64,000 nucleotides of DNA from Acidimicrobiia bacterium (GCA_016871315.1 VFZE01000024.1:21841-85840), one strand, 5' to 3'; counted from the stretch's first letter, positions 32,428 through 43,070 are shown. Numbers and translations: made by a program. Notes: a model not told the origin generated them from the letters alone.

Positions 32428-33630
32428 CTACCCCAACGTATCGGCCAGCGAAAAGATCGGCAAATACAGCGCAATCAGCACAAAAGCCACGAAGCCGCCC
32501 ATGAACAGCATGATGGCCGGCTCGATCAGCGCCAGCGTGGCCGTCATGCGCGTGTTGACGTCGTCCTCGTAGAACTCCGCCACGCTCGCGAGCATTGCCG
32601 GCAGGGCGCCGGTCGATTCGCCGACCTCGATCATATCGATCGACAACGGCGGAAAAATTCCGGTGGACGCCAGCGCCGTCGACAACGGCTGGCCCTCCTT
32701 TACCTTGCGCCGCGCCTGGTCCAGCGCCTTCCTCAAAATGCGAGCCCCCAACGAATCGGCCCCGGTTTCGAGCGCTTGCACCAGCGGAATGCCGCCCAGC
32801 AGCAGCGTCGAAAGCACACGCGCGAACTGCGCCACCTGGTACTTGATCCAGATCTCGCCCAGAATCGGCGTCCGCAGCCGGATGCGCTCCATACGCTCCG
32901 CCCCGCTCTCCGTCTGCGACCACAATCGATAAGCAACCGCCCCGGCCACCAGCGCCGCCGCCGCCACCAGCACGTGATTGCGCGCTGTGGTTCCGAAGCT
33001 GATCAGCAGCACCGTAACCGCGGGCAGCTCCGCCTGCAGCGAGTTATACAGCTCGGCGAAGTTCGGCACCACGTAGGTGATCATGAACACGATCAGCGCC
33101 AGCACCAGGCAGACCAGCACCGCCGGATATAGCAGCGATAGCAGAATCTTCTTGCGCACCGCCAGCGCCAGTTTCGTATAGGCGATATAGCGCTCAATCA
33201 CCTCCCCCAGCGAGCCGGACTTTTCCCCCGCCATCACCGACGTCACGTAAATCCCCGGAAAAACGCGCTGCCGCGCGAAGGCGTCCGACAGCTGCGTGCC
33301 CTTTTTCACCTCATCGCGCACCGCCTTGATGTGCTTGGCCAGTTTCGGATCGGTCAGACGGTCGGCCAACAGGTCCAGGCACTTCAAAATCGGCAGCCCG
33401 GCGCGGACCAGCGTCAGAAACTGCTGGTTGAAGATGAGGAACTTCTCCAGGTTCAGCTTCTGCCGCGAAGGCGCCAGCCGCGCCGCGATGTCGCCGCGCG
33501 GGCGGATCGAATAGATCAGGAACCCCTGCTGCGTCAGCTTCTCGCGTAGCTCTTTTTCCGAATCGGCCTCGGCCACCTTCTGGTGAATCTCGCCGCGCGA
33601 GTCGGCGTACTTTAGCAGGAACTCCGGCAT
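32428..33630 (-). CDS. pilC: Type II secretion/type IV pilus platform protein PilC (GspF)
   Basis: I start at ATG 33630, directly after the lolA stop. The 400-residue protein has the two GspF domains with the repeated pattern: a segment starting FLIFNQQFLTLVRAGLPI (residues about 68-85) and its repeat QVAQFARVLSTLLLGGIPL (about 265-283). Each is followed by helices and EKSGSLGEVIERY or EVGESTGALPAML. Three transmembrane helices are visible (near 170, 215 and 375). PilC is the inner-membrane partner of PilB. It is separated from pilB by a degraded toxin-antitoxin locus. Confidence 0.9.
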   Translation of the reverse strand: MPEFLLKYADSRGEIHQKVAEADSEKELREKLTQQGFLIYSIRPRGDIAARLAPSRQKLNLEKFLIFNQQFLTLVRAGLPILKCLDLLADRLTDPKLAKHIKAVRDEVKKGTQLSDAFARQRVFPGIYVTSVMAGEKSGSLGEVIERYIAYTKLALAVRKKILLSLLYPAVLVCLVLALIVFMITYVVPNFAELYNSLQAELPAVTVLLISFGTTARNHVLVAAAALVAGAVAYRLWSQTESGAERMERIRLRTPILGEIWIKYQVAQFARVLSTLLLGGIPLVQALETGADSLGARILRKALDQARRKVKEGQPLSTALASTGIFPPLSIDMIEVGESTGALPAMLASVAEFYEDDVNTRMTATLALIEPAIMLFMGGFVAFVLIALYLPIFSLADTLG

Positions 33631-33631
33631 G

Positions 33632-34270
33632 CTACTTTCCGCCTCCTTCGGCATCCACCTCGACCAACTCCGCGCCGGCCGGCATCCGGAACACGAACAG
33701 CTTGTCATCAAGCGGCGGGTTCAGTCGTTCGCTCGAAAACTTGAACTGCATCAGCGACCCGTCATGGCCATGCACCTTCAGCTGCTGTATCTGGTGCGAT
33801 GCATTCACCAGGAACTCCACCTGCCGGTAGGGGGCTTTGTCCGATTTCGGCACCGCCACCAGATAGGTCGCCTCACCCTCCGGCTTCGAGCGGAACTCGC
33901 GGAAGTCGCGCTGGAAATCCAGCCGCCCCATCAGGAAGGCCAGTGGCGCGCGCAGGTCGTCGCTCCCCTTCAAAGGCGACTTCTCCACGCGCTTGGACAC
34001 CGGACTGTAGAAATAGACATCCTTGCCGTCGGCCAGAAACAGCTTGCCTTCAGGCGTATGATACTCCCAAAGCATGCGCCCGGGCTTGCGCAGGTAGAGC
34101 ACGCCCGACTCGCGCTGGCCGATCCTCCCGGCGCCGGTAAGCGACTGCTCGAACAGCACTTGCATGGTCTTCGGACGGTTGTAGCGCTCCTCCACCCCGC
34201 GCAGCAGATCGGTAACGCTGATCTCGGCGAACGCAGCCGAAAGACAGAGCAATCCCAGCAGGTGCTTCAC
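33632..34270 (-). CDS. lolA: LolA-like outer-membrane lipoprotein carrier
   Basis: I favour GTG 34270 as the start because it gives a good signal peptide (KHLLGLLCLSAAFA) and removes an upstream Ala/Pro stretch; a start at 34306 is possible. The 212-residue periplasmic protein has the LolA beta-barrel pattern (QVLFEQSLTGAGRIGQRES, LRKPGRMLWEYHTPEGKLF). It also has a late VNASHQIQQLKVHGHDG strand. LolA carries lipoproteins across the periplasm. It stands between the antiporter gene and pilC on the same strand. Confidence 0.78.
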   Translation of the reverse strand: MKHLLGLLCLSAAFAEISVTDLLRGVEERYNRPKTMQVLFEQSLTGAGRIGQRESGVLYLRKPGRMLWEYHTPEGKLFLADGKDVYFYSPVSKRVEKSPLKGSDDLRAPLAFLMGRLDFQRDFREFRSKPEGEATYLVAVPKSDKAPYRQVEFLVNASHQIQQLKVHGHDGSLMQFKFSSERLNPPLDDKLFVFRMPAGAELVEVDAEGGGK

Positions 34271-34308
34271 ATTAGCTTTGACGGGCGCGGCAGCCGGAAC
34301 GTGCACAG

Positions 34309-35520
34309 CTAACCAAGGGTAAACCGTTGTTTGGGAGGCCCTTCTTCTCCCCGATAGGCCCAGCTCAGCAGCGGTGGCGCAATGATCGTCGTCAGCACCG
34401 ACATAAACACCACCACCCCATAAATGCTCTGCGAAACGGCCCCCAGGCCCAATCCGATCTGCGCCACCACCATCCCCACTTCACCCCGTGGCACCATCCC
34501 GACTCCCACCCGGATCGCATTCACCCGCCCCATTGGCAGCGCGCCCAGGCCGCATCCCACCAGTTTCGACACCACCGCCGCCACCAGCACCAGCACGCTC
34601 AGGATGATCGTCGCCTTCGCGGTCATCGACGAAAGTTCCAGGTGCAGGCCGATCCCGGCCAAAAAGAACGGTACCAGCAGCTCCGTGACGCCCTGCGCCA
34701 GGTCATGCACGCGGTGCGTGGTCGATTCGGCCAGCGCCACGCCGGCCAAAAACGCCCCGACAATCGCCGCCACACCCGCATATACCGCCAGCACGGACAG
34801 GCTGAACAACACCACCATCGCCACGCTGAACTGCGCTTCACTGCTGCGAAGCTTGGTCATCTGCGGCACTACCTTCTCCATCGTGCGCGTGCCCCAAATC
34901 GTCACCAGCACCGTGAACCCGATCGCCAACCCCGCCGTCACGCCGATCTCCACCATGTTCACGCTGCCCTTGGCCATGCTGCTTACCACCGCCAGCACCA
35001 GCAGCCCCAGCACGTCGTCAATCACCGCGGCCGCCAGAATCGTCTGGCTGGCCACGTGCTGCAGCAGCCCCTTGCCATCCAGCACGCGCGCCGTGATGCC
35101 GACGCTGGTCGCCACCATCGCCGCGCCGAGAAAGATGCATTCAATCTGCGTGCCGCCGAAAGCGGACAGAATCCCCCATCCCGCGCCGAACGGCAGCAGC
35201 ACACCCATGATTCCAACCACGGCCGCCGTAGTGCCCACTTTCAGCAACTCCGACGCCTTCACCTCAAGGCCCACACGGAACAGCAGGAACATGACTCCCA
35301 ATTCGGCCAGTGCCGAAAGGAAGTTGTCCGGCTGCACCCAGTTGAGAACACCGGGACCAATCAGAATGCCGGCCAGAATCTCCCCAACCAGACCCGGCTG
35401 GTGGAACAGCTCGAACAGCTCCGCCAACAACTTGGCCGCTCCAAACACGATTAGCATCGCGAGTGGAATTCTCAGGGCTTCCGGGCCCCCGGCGAGAAAG
35501 AACGCGAATTCAGGCATCAT
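34309..35520 (-). CDS. Cation:proton antiporter (CPA2/KefB type)
   Basis: This 403-residue protein has about 12 transmembrane helices. Characteristic stretches are FHQPGLVGEILAGILIGPG (residues about 39-57) and FLLFRVGLEVK. There is VIDDVLGLLVLAV (acidic pair D168-D169, typical of proton-coupled exchange) and MVPRGEVGMVVAQIGL (residues about 344-359). No C-terminal RCK/TrkA-N domain is seen. It exchanges Na+ or K+ for protons. The stop is 38 bases from the favoured lolA start, so both may be one transcript. Confidence 0.87.
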   Translation of the reverse strand: MMPEFAFFLAGGPEALRIPLAMLIVFGAAKLLAELFELFHQPGLVGEILAGILIGPGVLNWVQPDNFLSALAELGVMFLLFRVGLEVKASELLKVGTTAAVVGIMGVLLPFGAGWGILSAFGGTQIECIFLGAAMVATSVGITARVLDGKGLLQHVASQTILAAAVIDDVLGLLVLAVVSSMAKGSVNMVEIGVTAGLAIGFTVLVTIWGTRTMEKVVPQMTKLRSSEAQFSVAMVVLFSLSVLAVYAGVAAIVGAFLAGVALAESTTHRVHDLAQGVTELLVPFFLAGIGLHLELSSMTAKATIILSVLVLVAAVVSKLVGCGLGALPMGRVNAIRVGVGMVPRGEVGMVVAQIGLGLGAVSQSIYGVVVFMSVLTTIIAPPLLSWAYRGEEGPPKQRFTLG

Positions 35521-35649
35521 GATGATGAACTTTACTTAGTGTGCCGCAGGAATCCCTTTTGAATCAAATAATTTGCTATCGACGGAATCATTGAGAATGT
35601 TTCCGGTTTCCCTGGACATATTCAATGGCCACAGTTGCGGCCTGTCAAC

Positions 35650-35656
35650 AGGAGGT
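35650..35656 (+). promoter_or_regulatory. Strong Shine-Dalgarno deciding the pseudo-receiver start
   Basis: AGGAGGT lies 4 bases before ATG 35661. It is the best ribosome-binding site I saw in the window, and it selects this start over an ATG 36 bases upstream. Confidence 0.75.
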
Positions 35657-35660
35657 CCCC

Positions 35661-36137
35661 ATGGTCCAGAAGCCGCTTTCGACGACACCCCGCGCGGGGG
35701 AAACGGTGGTTGTATTAACGGTGAGCCCCCTCAAGGAGACGCACGCCAAGCTCCGCGGCATCTTCGCTCACACCAACTGGACCATGCTGGAGTCTCAAGA
35801 CAGCTCCCACGCCATGGAGTTGCTTCGCTCCCACAGCCTGCCGGTCGTGATCTGTGAGCGCGATCTGGACGACGGCTCATGGTCCGATCTGCTGGAGCAG
35901 GTGGCGAAGCTCCCGGCTCCGCCTCTGATCGTGGTCACCGCGGGCGACGCCGACGAGCTGCTCTGGGGCGAAGTGCTGAACCTCGGCGGCTACGATGTTC
36001 TTCCCAAGCCGCTGGAGGCATCCGAGGTCACGCGCGTGGTCAGCCTCGCCTGGATGCACTGGCGCCAGAAATGGTCCGTCCCGCGCCACGCCGCCGGAGC
36101 TGCGGGAGCTTCCACGCTGTTGGCCGCGCTGGCCTAG
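35661..36137 (+). CDS. Atypical receiver-domain protein (pseudo-receiver)
   Basis: This 158-residue protein has the CheY-like fold pattern but lacks the acidic pair that binds magnesium at the N-terminus (VVVLTVSPLK). At the phosphoacceptor place it has Glu (E66 in VVICERDLDDG) instead of Asp. The conserved Thr/Ser (T93 in VVTAG) and Lys (K116 in LPKPLEA) are present. Such a protein cannot be phosphorylated normally and may mimic the active state, or only bind partners. No output domain is present. It follows a strong ribosome-binding site and is monocistronic. Confidence 0.7.
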   Translation: MVQKPLSTTPRAGETVVVLTVSPLKETHAKLRGIFAHTNWTMLESQDSSHAMELLRSHSLPVVICERDLDDGSWSDLLEQVAKLPAPPLIVVTAGDADELLWGEVLNLGGYDVLPKPLEASEVTRVVSLAWMHWRQKWSVPRHAAGAAGASTLLAALA

Positions 36138-36285
36138 CGCCCCTTCACAAACACGACGCCCTGCGGGGAGCCGACGATTAGCCCGCGGGGAGAGCTGGCA
36201 ACCCCCATCCCGATCCCATGCGGATAAACCTTCTGCTCCTGTGGAGGCCCGCCGCCGCCGACCAGACGCGCGTTGATCTAGATGA
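36134..36285 (-). pseudogene. Short C-terminal gene fragment
   Basis: On the minus strand a frame of about 48 codons with no start codon lies after a TAG. It reads INARLVGGGG, then PPQEQKVYPHGIGMGVASS and ends GLIVGSPQGVVFVKGR before a TAG that shares CTAG with the plus-strand stop. It looks coding by composition, but I cannot name a family. It is most likely the 3' end of a lost gene. Confidence 0.35.
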
Positions 36286-37605
36286 TTACAGATCGACGAG
36301 CCGCTTGTCGGAGTCACCGAAGCGCTCCAGCTCGACGCCCATGCGGTCCATCAGCGACAGGTAGAAGCTGCAGGCGCGGCGGTTGTCGTCGCCTTTATCC
36401 ATATAGTCGAGCACGCGCCCTTGCTTGAGGGCGCCGTTGCCGCCGCCGGCCAGGATCATCGGCATCTGCTCGGCGCTGTGGGCGTCGCCGTCGAACAGGT
36501 TCGAGCAGCACAGCAGCATCGAGCTATCGAGCATCGTTTGCCCGCCTTCGTCGATCTCCTTGAACCGTTTCAGCAGATAGGCGAACTGCCCAATGTGGAA
36601 CTGATTGGTCTTGAGGTACATCGCCTCCAGCGCCGGGGCCTTGCCGTTATGTGTCAGGTCCAAATGCAGCGCGCCCTGCACGCCTTCCAGGAACCGGAAG
36701 TTCATCTGCGACAGGTCGTTGTTCAGCATCAGCGTGGCGATGCGCGTCTTGTCCATGCGGAAGGCGAGCACGACCAGGTCAAGCATCAGCTTCATGTGCT
36801 CGGGCACATCTTGCGGGAGTTGCTCGGCCGGGCGCAACATGTCCGGTTTATCGATCGACGGGCGCCAGCCCTCCAGACGCTCCTGCTTACCGGCGCGCTC
36901 GATGCGCTTCTCGATGTCGCGGATCGACTCCAGGTATTCATCCAGCTTGCGGCGGTCGCCGCCGCCGAGCTTCGGCTGCAGGTCGTGCGCTTCCGTGAGC
37001 ACCGCGTCGAGGATACTCTTGTCGGTGACGCGGCCCTTGCCGTCGCCAACGAGGCGGTCGAATGCGCGAGCGGGGTAGATCTCCTTGGTTGCCGGCTTGC
37101 TGGGCGTGGCCCAGGAGATGGAGGAGCCGTAGATCATCGACAGGCCGTCTTCCAGCCGCAGCTCGTTCGGTTCGATGCCGAGCACCAGGCTCGGCACGGC
37201 GGTGCGCGCGCCGATGCGCTGCGAGAGCACCTGGTCCATGGTGGTGCCGACGCGGATGACGCTGGGATCGAGACTGACGGTGGCCCCGGACAGCATGTTC
37301 GGCATGCGGCCCAGGTGCGGGCTGGTGGAGACGAAGGCCTGCTGGTGATAGAGGCCGCGGATGAAGGTGATGTCCTCGCGGTAAGGCATCATCGGCGCGA
37401 GGCCCGGCCCGATCTCCATCGACGCGCCGCTTCCCTTGGCCCACCAGTGGGCCGGCTCGACGCCGTTGGAGAAGTAGATCACGGCAAAGCGCGTGGGCGG
37501 TTTGCTGGTTTGCTGGGCGATCAGCGGCAGCGATTCCATCCACGGCAGCGCCAGCGCGACGCCGGCTCCGCGCAGAAAGTGCCGTCTAGTTGGATGGATA
37601 TTCAT
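36286..37605 (-). CDS. DUF1552 secreted protein
   Basis: The 439-residue protein has a Tat signal ([18 protein letters not shown]) and then the DUF1552 pattern. Visible blocks are [34 protein letters not shown] and a late [20 protein letters not shown]. The family is widespread in Planctomycetes and Acidobacteria and always travels with DUF1592-type cytochromes. Its function is unknown. The start overlaps the upstream DUF1592 stop by 4 bases, so it is co-translated with that gene. Confidence 0.87.
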   Translation of the reverse strand: MNIHPTRRHFLRGAGVALALPWMESLPLIAQQTSKPPTRFAVIYFSNGVEPAHWWAKGSGASMEIGPGLAPMMPYREDITFIRGLYHQQAFVSTSPHLGRMPNMLSGATVSLDPSVIRVGTTMDQVLSQRIGARTAVPSLVLGIEPNELRLEDGLSMIYGSSISWATPSKPATKEIYPARAFDRLVGDGKGRVTDKSILDAVLTEAHDLQPKLGGGDRRKLDEYLESIRDIEKRIERAGKQERLEGWRPSIDKPDMLRPAEQLPQDVPEHMKLMLDLVVLAFRMDKTRIATLMLNNDLSQMNFRFLEGVQGALHLDLTHNGKAPALEAMYLKTNQFHIGQFAYLLKRFKEIDEGGQTMLDSSMLLCCSNLFDGDAHSAEQMPMILAGGGNGALKQGRVLDYMDKGDDNRRACSFYLSLMDRMGVELERFGDSDKRLVDL

Positions 37606-40600
37606 CGATTGCGCTCCGTGACTGCCGCCCTCTGACGGGGCGGCTCGGCTTCTTGTTTGCGGTTCCGGAACTGAGGGCTGGTGACGATGTGCGACGCCAG
37701 CGCGGTGAAACCGGCTGCACCGCCGGCCCCTGCCATCTCCTCGATCAACGGCTGGTCCGACGGCAGTATGGTGCGGCCCAGCGCATAGCCGACCAGCTTG
37801 CGCGAGACCGTGCGCAGAACCTGCTGCTCCTGCGTCTTCAGATACTCGAGCAGACCGTCCACGCCTTCGATCTTGCGGTCGCCGGCCAGCACGCCGTAGT
37901 CATCCACCGGCTTGCCGTCCGGATACTGGTCGCGCCAGCGGCCCACGGCGTCGTACTTCTCCAGTGGAAACCCCAGCGGATCGATGCGCACGTGGCAGCC
38001 GGCGCAAGTCGGGTTGCGTTTGTGGACTTCCAGCCGCTCGCGCAGGCTCAGGCCGCCGAACATCTTCTCGTCGGCGGGAATGGAGCCGGCGTCGGCGGGC
38101 GGCGGCGGAACGGCGATGCCCAGGATGCGGCGCAGCAGCCAGTCGCCGCGCTTGACGGGGCTGGTGCGGAGCGGCGCCGAGGTCGAGGTGAGCACCGCGC
38201 CCAGCCGCAGCAGTCCCCCGCGCTGAAACTCGTTCGCGCCTTCCACCATTTCCACCTTGTCTTTGGAGGTGACTTCCTTCTTGATGCCATAGTGTTTGGC
38301 CAACGGCTGGTTGAGGAAGCTGTAATCGGCGTGCAGGATCTCCGTCACCGGACGATCCTTGCGGACGACGTGCTCAAAGAAGGAGACGGCTTCGTCATAC
38401 ATCGCCGTCTTCACCGCTTCGGTGAACTCGGGGAAACGCGTGGGGTCGACGCCGCGGTATTGATCGAAGCGGTAAAAGCCCAGCCACTGCCCGAAGAACT
38501 CGGTGGAGAAGCGGCGCGCCTTCTCCTCGGCCAGCATGCGCTTGACCTGGCGATTCAACCCTTCCGGCTGGTTCAACTCGCCGGCGGCGGCCGCGCGGCG
38601 CAGCTCTTCATCAGGAACCGAAGACCACAGGAAGAAGCTCAAGCGGCTGGCCAGTTCCCACTCCGATAGGGGCTTGACGCCAGACTGTTGCGAGGCCTGC
38701 TCCAGCCGGTAGAGGAAGGACGGCGAAACCAGGATGCGCGCCAGTAGCGCGCGGACCGCTTTGCGGTGATCCGGATCGGCGCTCATCTGCTGGTCATAGA
38801 AGGCGCGCAGGCTCTGCTGTTCCTTTTCCGTGAGCGGGCGGCGCCAGGCGCGGCTGGCGATTTCCAGGCAGTCCTTCAAGTGCGACGGCCGGGCGGCGGC
38901 CTGCGCCTGCTGCACCGCGGCGTATTCTGTGCGAAGCGGAGCGGCGTAATTGCGCAACTCGGCGGAGAGGGTGTTGAACGTGGCATCGTCAAGATCGGCG
39001 ATGCGCTTGCCCTTCAGATCGTATTTGAACTTCTTGGCCAGCAGCGTCAGGTACTCGTCGTGATAGTCAAAGCTGGCGTAGAGGTCGTTCCAGGCGTGAT
39101 TGAGCTGGGCGATCGTGGCGGGGTCGAGTAGCTTCTCGACGACGAAGCGGTCATCGCGGATGTACTTCACCTTGACGACAAACTCGTCATGCTCGGGAAC
39201 GTTGTAGGTGTTGTCGAACGGCTCCGGGATCGGGTCCTTGTCGGCGGGGGTAGGCTCGCCGTGCGAGTTGGGCGGCAGGATGCGCGCGAACTCGAACACG
39301 CCCGCTTTCCACGCCGCGTAGCCCGCGCTCTTGGCGTCGCCAACAAGGCCCCAGACGGGCACGCCGCGCGTGCCGCCGTCTTCGCGGTCCGAGATAGTGA
39401 CTCGGAAGACCTGGTCGCGGTCAGCGCCAACTTCACCTTCCACATGCAGTTCAAAGATGGAGATGCCGTCGGGCAGTTTCACGTCGAACGCCATCGAGCC
39501 GTTGCTCGCGAAATCGCCTTCGCCCATCACGGAGCCATCGGGGCTCTGGCCAAAGGCAAGCTTTTTCGCGGACTCCTCGGTCACCACCGTGTGCAGCGGA
39601 ACGCGGGGCAGGTTTTCCGGCTCCCTGCGCCGGCTGACAGCCTGATCGTTGGCCGCGCCGGAGGGATCGGACCGCCGGAAGCCGCCAGGCCGGAAGATGA
39701 TGGCCGGGTTGCGCCACAGGATGACGGGTTTGGCATTCGGGTTCGGGTTCACCATCGCGGCGTTGAGATAGATGCGCGCGGTTCCGCCCGGCGGCGGCGG
39801 GGCGGCGCGCGGACCGCGGAATCCACGAATGAATCGGAACCTGTGCCGGTCCTGGACCTTGAGCGAGTTGTCGCTGAACTCGAGCGGGCGCTCATCGCCG
39901 GCGCCGCCCGCGGCCACGTCGCCGCGCGCGAACAGCCAGCTGGGCCAGGTGACCAGGTACTTCTGAATCTCGGCGCACTGCGCGCGGACTGCCTTCGCGT
40001 CGGCCTTGCCGGCGGCGGGAAGATTGCGCCACCGCGCGGCGACCTCCGAAGAGGGGTAGCTCAGCGAGTTGCGGTTGAGGACGCTCCAGATGTGCTCGGC
40101 GAACCGCGCAGTGATGCCTTCGCGCTGCGCCAGATCTTTCAGCGAGAGCTTTGGATCATGCTTGTGCTGCCAGGCCGCGAAGAGCGCCGCGCCATAGCGA
40201 TCGAGGCCGTAGGGACGGCCGCCTTCGCCCGACACGGTGCGGAAACCGTACTTGTTGTAGATGGCCTGAATGCGGGCGATAGCGGAGAGTTCGAAACCGG
40301 TCTTGCCGGGATCGATGTAGAAGCTGACGGGGCCGGAGCCGATGACGGCGTGGTCGGCGATGCGCTTGGCCGTTTCCAGGTAGCGCTCCATGCTGGCATC
40401 CTGCATGAACTGCACGTCGCCGTAGCTGGTGAAGCCTTCCCCGCCGACTTCGTCGCTGACGAAATCGCGCTCGATGTTGAGGTCGAGACCGGTGAGGTCT
40501 TCGATGGCGTAGGAGTATTCGCCGCTGGTGAGACGGCGCACGGTAATGCGGCCGGGGTCGCCTGCATTCTTCTCGGCGTACTTGGCGATCTCGGAGCGAA

Positions 40601-40898
40601 TCCAGGCTACGGCATGGCCGCGCTCGGCCTCGGCGGGCTGCTTCATCTTCTCCGGCGGCATGCGGCGTTCGGCGAGTGCGGCGGCTACCTTTTCCCACTG
40701 CGCGTGGTGGTCGGCGATGTTGGGCTGCGCGGTGAGCAGTTCCAGGTTGACGCCGGCCATCGCGACACTCTTGCCGTGGCAGTGGAAGCAATGCTGGCGG
40801 AACATCGGAACGGCGCGGGCGGTGGAGGTTTCCGCGGCGGCGAGCGGTGCGGCCAGCAGCAAAGCGCTTAGCCAAATGGTATGGATGCGATCTGACAC
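37602..40898 (-). CDS. DUF1592/DUF1588/DUF1585-type c-type cytochrome protein
   Basis: I start at GTG 40898 because an AGGGA lies 4 to 5 bases upstream and a signal peptide ([16 protein letters not shown]) follows at once. The 1098-residue protein has a haem c site CFHCHGK (about residue 45) and WIRSEIAKY. It then has the multi-domain plan seen in planctomycete-type cytochromes: DUF1587, DUF1592, DUF1588, DUF1585. A second CxxCH-type motif, [13 protein letters not shown], lies near residue 1000. It likely acts in the periplasm as a haem protein of unknown substrate. The Ccm genes at the left of the window would supply haem ligation. It is coupled to DUF1552. Confidence 0.85.
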   Translation of the reverse strand: MSDRIHTIWLSALLLAAPLAAAETSTARAVPMFRQHCFHCHGKSVAMAGVNLELLTAQPNIADHHAQWEKVAAALAERRMPPEKMKQPAEAERGHAVAWIRSEIAKYAEKNAGDPGRITVRRLTSGEYSYAIEDLTGLDLNIERDFVSDEVGGEGFTSYGDVQFMQDASMERYLETAKRIADHAVIGSGPVSFYIDPGKTGFELSAIARIQAIYNKYGFRTVSGEGGRPYGLDRYGAALFAAWQHKHDPKLSLKDLAQREGITARFAEHIWSVLNRNSLSYPSSEVAARWRNLPAAGKADAKAVRAQCAEIQKYLVTWPSWLFARGDVAAGGAGDERPLEFSDNSLKVQDRHRFRFIRGFRGPRAAPPPPGGTARIYLNAAMVNPNPNAKPVILWRNPAIIFRPGGFRRSDPSGAANDQAVSRRREPENLPRVPLHTVVTEESAKKLAFGQSPDGSVMGEGDFASNGSMAFDVKLPDGISIFELHVEGEVGADRDQVFRVTISDREDGGTRGVPVWGLVGDAKSAGYAAWKAGVFEFARILPPNSHGEPTPADKDPIPEPFDNTYNVPEHDEFVVKVKYIRDDRFVVEKLLDPATIAQLNHAWNDLYASFDYHDEYLTLLAKKFKYDLKGKRIADLDDATFNTLSAELRNYAAPLRTEYAAVQQAQAAARPSHLKDCLEIASRAWRRPLTEKEQQSLRAFYDQQMSADPDHRKAVRALLARILVSPSFLYRLEQASQQSGVKPLSEWELASRLSFFLWSSVPDEELRRAAAAGELNQPEGLNRQVKRMLAEEKARRFSTEFFGQWLGFYRFDQYRGVDPTRFPEFTEAVKTAMYDEAVSFFEHVVRKDRPVTEILHADYSFLNQPLAKHYGIKKEVTSKDKVEMVEGANEFQRGGLLRLGAVLTSTSAPLRTSPVKRGDWLLRRILGIAVPPPPADAGSIPADEKMFGGLSLRERLEVHKRNPTCAGCHVRIDPLGFPLEKYDAVGRWRDQYPDGKPVDDYGVLAGDRKIEGVDGLLEYLKTQEQQVLRTVSRKLVGYALGRTILPSDQPLIEEMAGAGGAAGFTALASHIVTSPQFRNRKQEAEPPRQRAAVTERNR

Positions 40899-40929
40899 TA
40901 TTCCCTGGACTCCGGTGGATTTCAGTTTA

Positions 40930-41127
40930 TCAGACGCGGCGGCGGCGCCAGAGCAGAACGAGGAAACCGGTGAGAATGACAACCGGCGGGATCACGAGAA
41001 TGATGATCCCCTGCTGCAAAACCTCGACGCGGGCAGAGTTCTGCGCGGCGGCCGTGCGTCCGCACATCACGCACTGCGCCCAGGTGGCGCTGGTGATCAG
41101 GAGTCCTGCTGCGACTCGCCTTAACAT
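40930..41127 (-). CDS. Small membrane protein with CxxC
   Basis: This 65-residue protein has a signal-like N-terminus (RRVAAGLLITSATWAQ), then CVMCGRTAAAQ and a short link. One transmembrane helix (GIIILVIPPVVILTGFLVLL) with a basic end closes it. Similar small proteins occur in acidobacterial genomes, usually near respiratory genes, in my recollection. The CxxC pair could bind a metal or be redox active. It precedes the DUF1592 gene by about 30 bases and probably shares its transcript. Confidence 0.6.
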   Translation of the reverse strand: MLRRVAAGLLITSATWAQCVMCGRTAAAQNSARVEVLQQGIIILVIPPVVILTGFLVLLWRRRRV

Positions 41128-41420
41128 TGGATTCAGTATACCTCCAGCACCTGACTACCAGTCGCGCGGCCGATACAATGATAGGGATGGCTTTGATTGT
41201 GACTCCGTTCTTTGTGAGGATTTGATGGGCCCAGTCGAGGGAGAGCAGGCCCTCTTTTCTTTCTGGAGAGCTTTGGCTCCGTTGAGCCAGTTTTGAGGCC
41301 ATTCCTGTTCCACGGATTGCACGCCTGCGTAAAGTTTGTGAATTTGAGGCGCCGGAGTTCAAGAAATCGCGTCTGTGTTTTGAGTACCTCTTGAATGAGG
41401 CGGCGCCCCACACGGAGGGG
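41128..41420. other. Intergenic stretch with no supportable gene
   Basis: There is no convincing coding frame or RNA structure. A short open stretch on the plus strand (about 41310-41400, with IARLRKVCEFEAPEFKK) looks somewhat coding but has no start or context, so I do not call it. Confidence 0.4.
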
Positions 41421-42173
41421 TTAGCGGGCCGTGGCGCCGCCGTCGATGATGAAGGTTTGGCCGGTGACGAAGCTGGAATCGTCAGAAGCGAGGTAGAGCG
41501 CGATGCCGCCGATTTCGTCGGGTTTGCCGACGCGGGGGATGGGTTGGGTTTGCTGTAGGCGCTCGACGTGTTGGGGGTTCTTCCAGAAGTATTCGCTGAA
41601 GTCGGTTTCGATGAGGCCGGGGCAGATGGCGTTGACGCGCACATTGTGGGGGCCGAATTCGATGGCCCAGACGCGGGTCATCATGATGAGGCCGGCCTTG
41701 GTGAAGCTGTACACCAACCCTTGCGGCTGCGGGCGCAAGCCGGCGATGGAGGCGATGTTGATGATGGAGCCGCCGCCGCGCTGGATCATTTTGGGGACGG
41801 TGAGGCGGATGAGGCGGAGGGCGGCGAGCACGTTGACCTCGGCGGTCTTGAGCAGCGCCTCGTCAGAGACTTCAAGCGCGGGGCCCTGGCCGATGTTGGT
41901 CGCGCTGTTGTTGACGAGGATGTCGACGGGGCCTAGGGTGTCTTCCACCTGCTGGATCAAGTATTCGAGTTGCTCTTTGCGGCCGACGTGGCAGGCGATG
42001 GGGATGGTCTTGCCGGGGAGCTTCGAGAACTCCTTGGCGGTCTCTTCGAGGTTCTCCATCTTGCGGCTGGCGATAACCACGTGGGCGCCGGCTTCGGCAA
42101 GGCGGTGGGCGATCGATTTGCCGATGCCGCGGCCTCCGCCGGTGACGAGTGCTGTTTTTCCCTGGAGTGTCAT
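41421..42173 (-). CDS. Short-chain dehydrogenase/reductase (FabG-like)
   Basis: I start at ATG 42173, which has an AAGGA ribosome-binding site and where the Rossmann motif opens ([14 protein letters not shown]). The 250-residue SDR has the NAG-like element NNSATN (usually NNAG), the catalytic Ser in INIASIAG and the YxxxK pair in VYSFTKAGL. It is a classical SDR, likely an oxidoreductase of small alcohols or keto acids. It overlaps the upstream SDR by 4 bases. Confidence 0.82.
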   Translation of the reverse strand: MTLQGKTALVTGGGRGIGKSIAHRLAEAGAHVVIASRKMENLEETAKEFSKLPGKTIPIACHVGRKEQLEYLIQQVEDTLGPVDILVNNSATNIGQGPALEVSDEALLKTAEVNVLAALRLIRLTVPKMIQRGGGSIINIASIAGLRPQPQGLVYSFTKAGLIMMTRVWAIEFGPHNVRVNAICPGLIETDFSEYFWKNPQHVERLQQTQPIPRVGKPDEIGGIALYLASDDSSFVTGQTFIIDGGATAR

Positions 42174-42943
42174 GTGTCCTTTGTAGAGTCTAGCGTTACA
42201 CGGGCGCGGAGGCGGCGCATGCCGCGCAGCCAACGGCCGTAGTCGGAGGCTTTGCGGCGGAAGTAGTCGAGCACTTCCGGGTGAGGGAGGATGAGGAAGT
42301 CACCGGCTTCAAGGCCGCGCGCGGCTTCCTCGGCGACTTGATCGGGGGACAGTGCGCCTTCGGCGAGGAAGTGGCCCGCGTCGAGCATGGCGGTGCGGAC
42401 GCCTTGCGGGCAGAGACAGGAGACTTGAATGCCGCGATCGCCATATTCGATGGAGAGCCATTCGGCGAAACCGATGGCGGCGTGCTTGGTGACGCCGTAG
42501 GGAGCGGAGCCGATTTGGTTGAGCAGTCCGGCGGCGGAGACGGTGTGGAGGAAGCAGCCTTCCCCGCGCGCAAGCATGCCGGGCAGGGCGGCGCGCGCGG
42601 CCCATACGTGAGCCATGACGTTGGTGCGCCAGATGCGGTCCCAGTCGGAGTTGGATGCGTCGAGACCGGCGCGGACCATGATGCCTGCGTTGGAGCAGAA
42701 CAGGTCGATGCGGGAGAATTGTGATTCGGCGAGTGCGACGAGATTGCCGATGTCCGTTTCTTGAGAAACGTCGGTGCGGGTGGCGAAGGATCGCGTTTCC
42801 GCGGCCACGGAGCGGGCGCCGCTTTCGTCGAGATCGGCGAGCAGCATGGCGGCGGGATTTTCGCGCGCGAAGCGGAGCGCGAGGGCCTTGCCGATGCCGG
42901 CAGCGGCGCCTGTGATGACGATGACCTTTCCCGCAAGACGCAT
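42170..42943 (-). CDS. Short-chain dehydrogenase/reductase
   Basis: This 257-residue SDR opens with [20 protein letters not shown] (glycine-rich loop, residues 7-26). It has [12 protein letters not shown] (the NAG motif), the Ser in [13 protein letters not shown] and the YxxxK pair in [12 protein letters not shown]-terminal extension of about 25 residues is basic. It is upstream of another SDR with a 4-base overlap, so the two are co-translated. Substrate unknown. Confidence 0.8.
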   Translation of the reverse strand: MRLAGKVIVITGAAAGIGKALALRFARENPAAMLLADLDESGARSVAAETRSFATRTDVSQETDIGNLVALAESQFSRIDLFCSNAGIMVRAGLDASNSDWDRIWRTNVMAHVWAARAALPGMLARGEGCFLHTVSAAGLLNQIGSAPYGVTKHAAIGFAEWLSIEYGDRGIQVSCLCPQGVRTAMLDAGHFLAEGALSPDQVAEEAARGLEAGDFLILPHPEVLDYFRRKASDYGRWLRGMRRLRARVTLDSTKDT

Positions 42944-43070
42944 TCCGCTACTATACGGGATCGTGATCTTCGGCGGCGGCCTGAGTGAAAACAGTAAAGC
43001 GTTTTTGGGGCGATTTTTTCGGGCGAAATGTTGCGGGTTTGGGAGGCGTGTGGGATACTGAGATCAATAT

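Noticed and set aside
39189..40871. Long open frame (about 560 codons) on the plus strand
   Set aside because: It lies opposite the DUF1592 cytochrome gene, with repetitive Arg/Gly/Ala composition and no family match that I can see.
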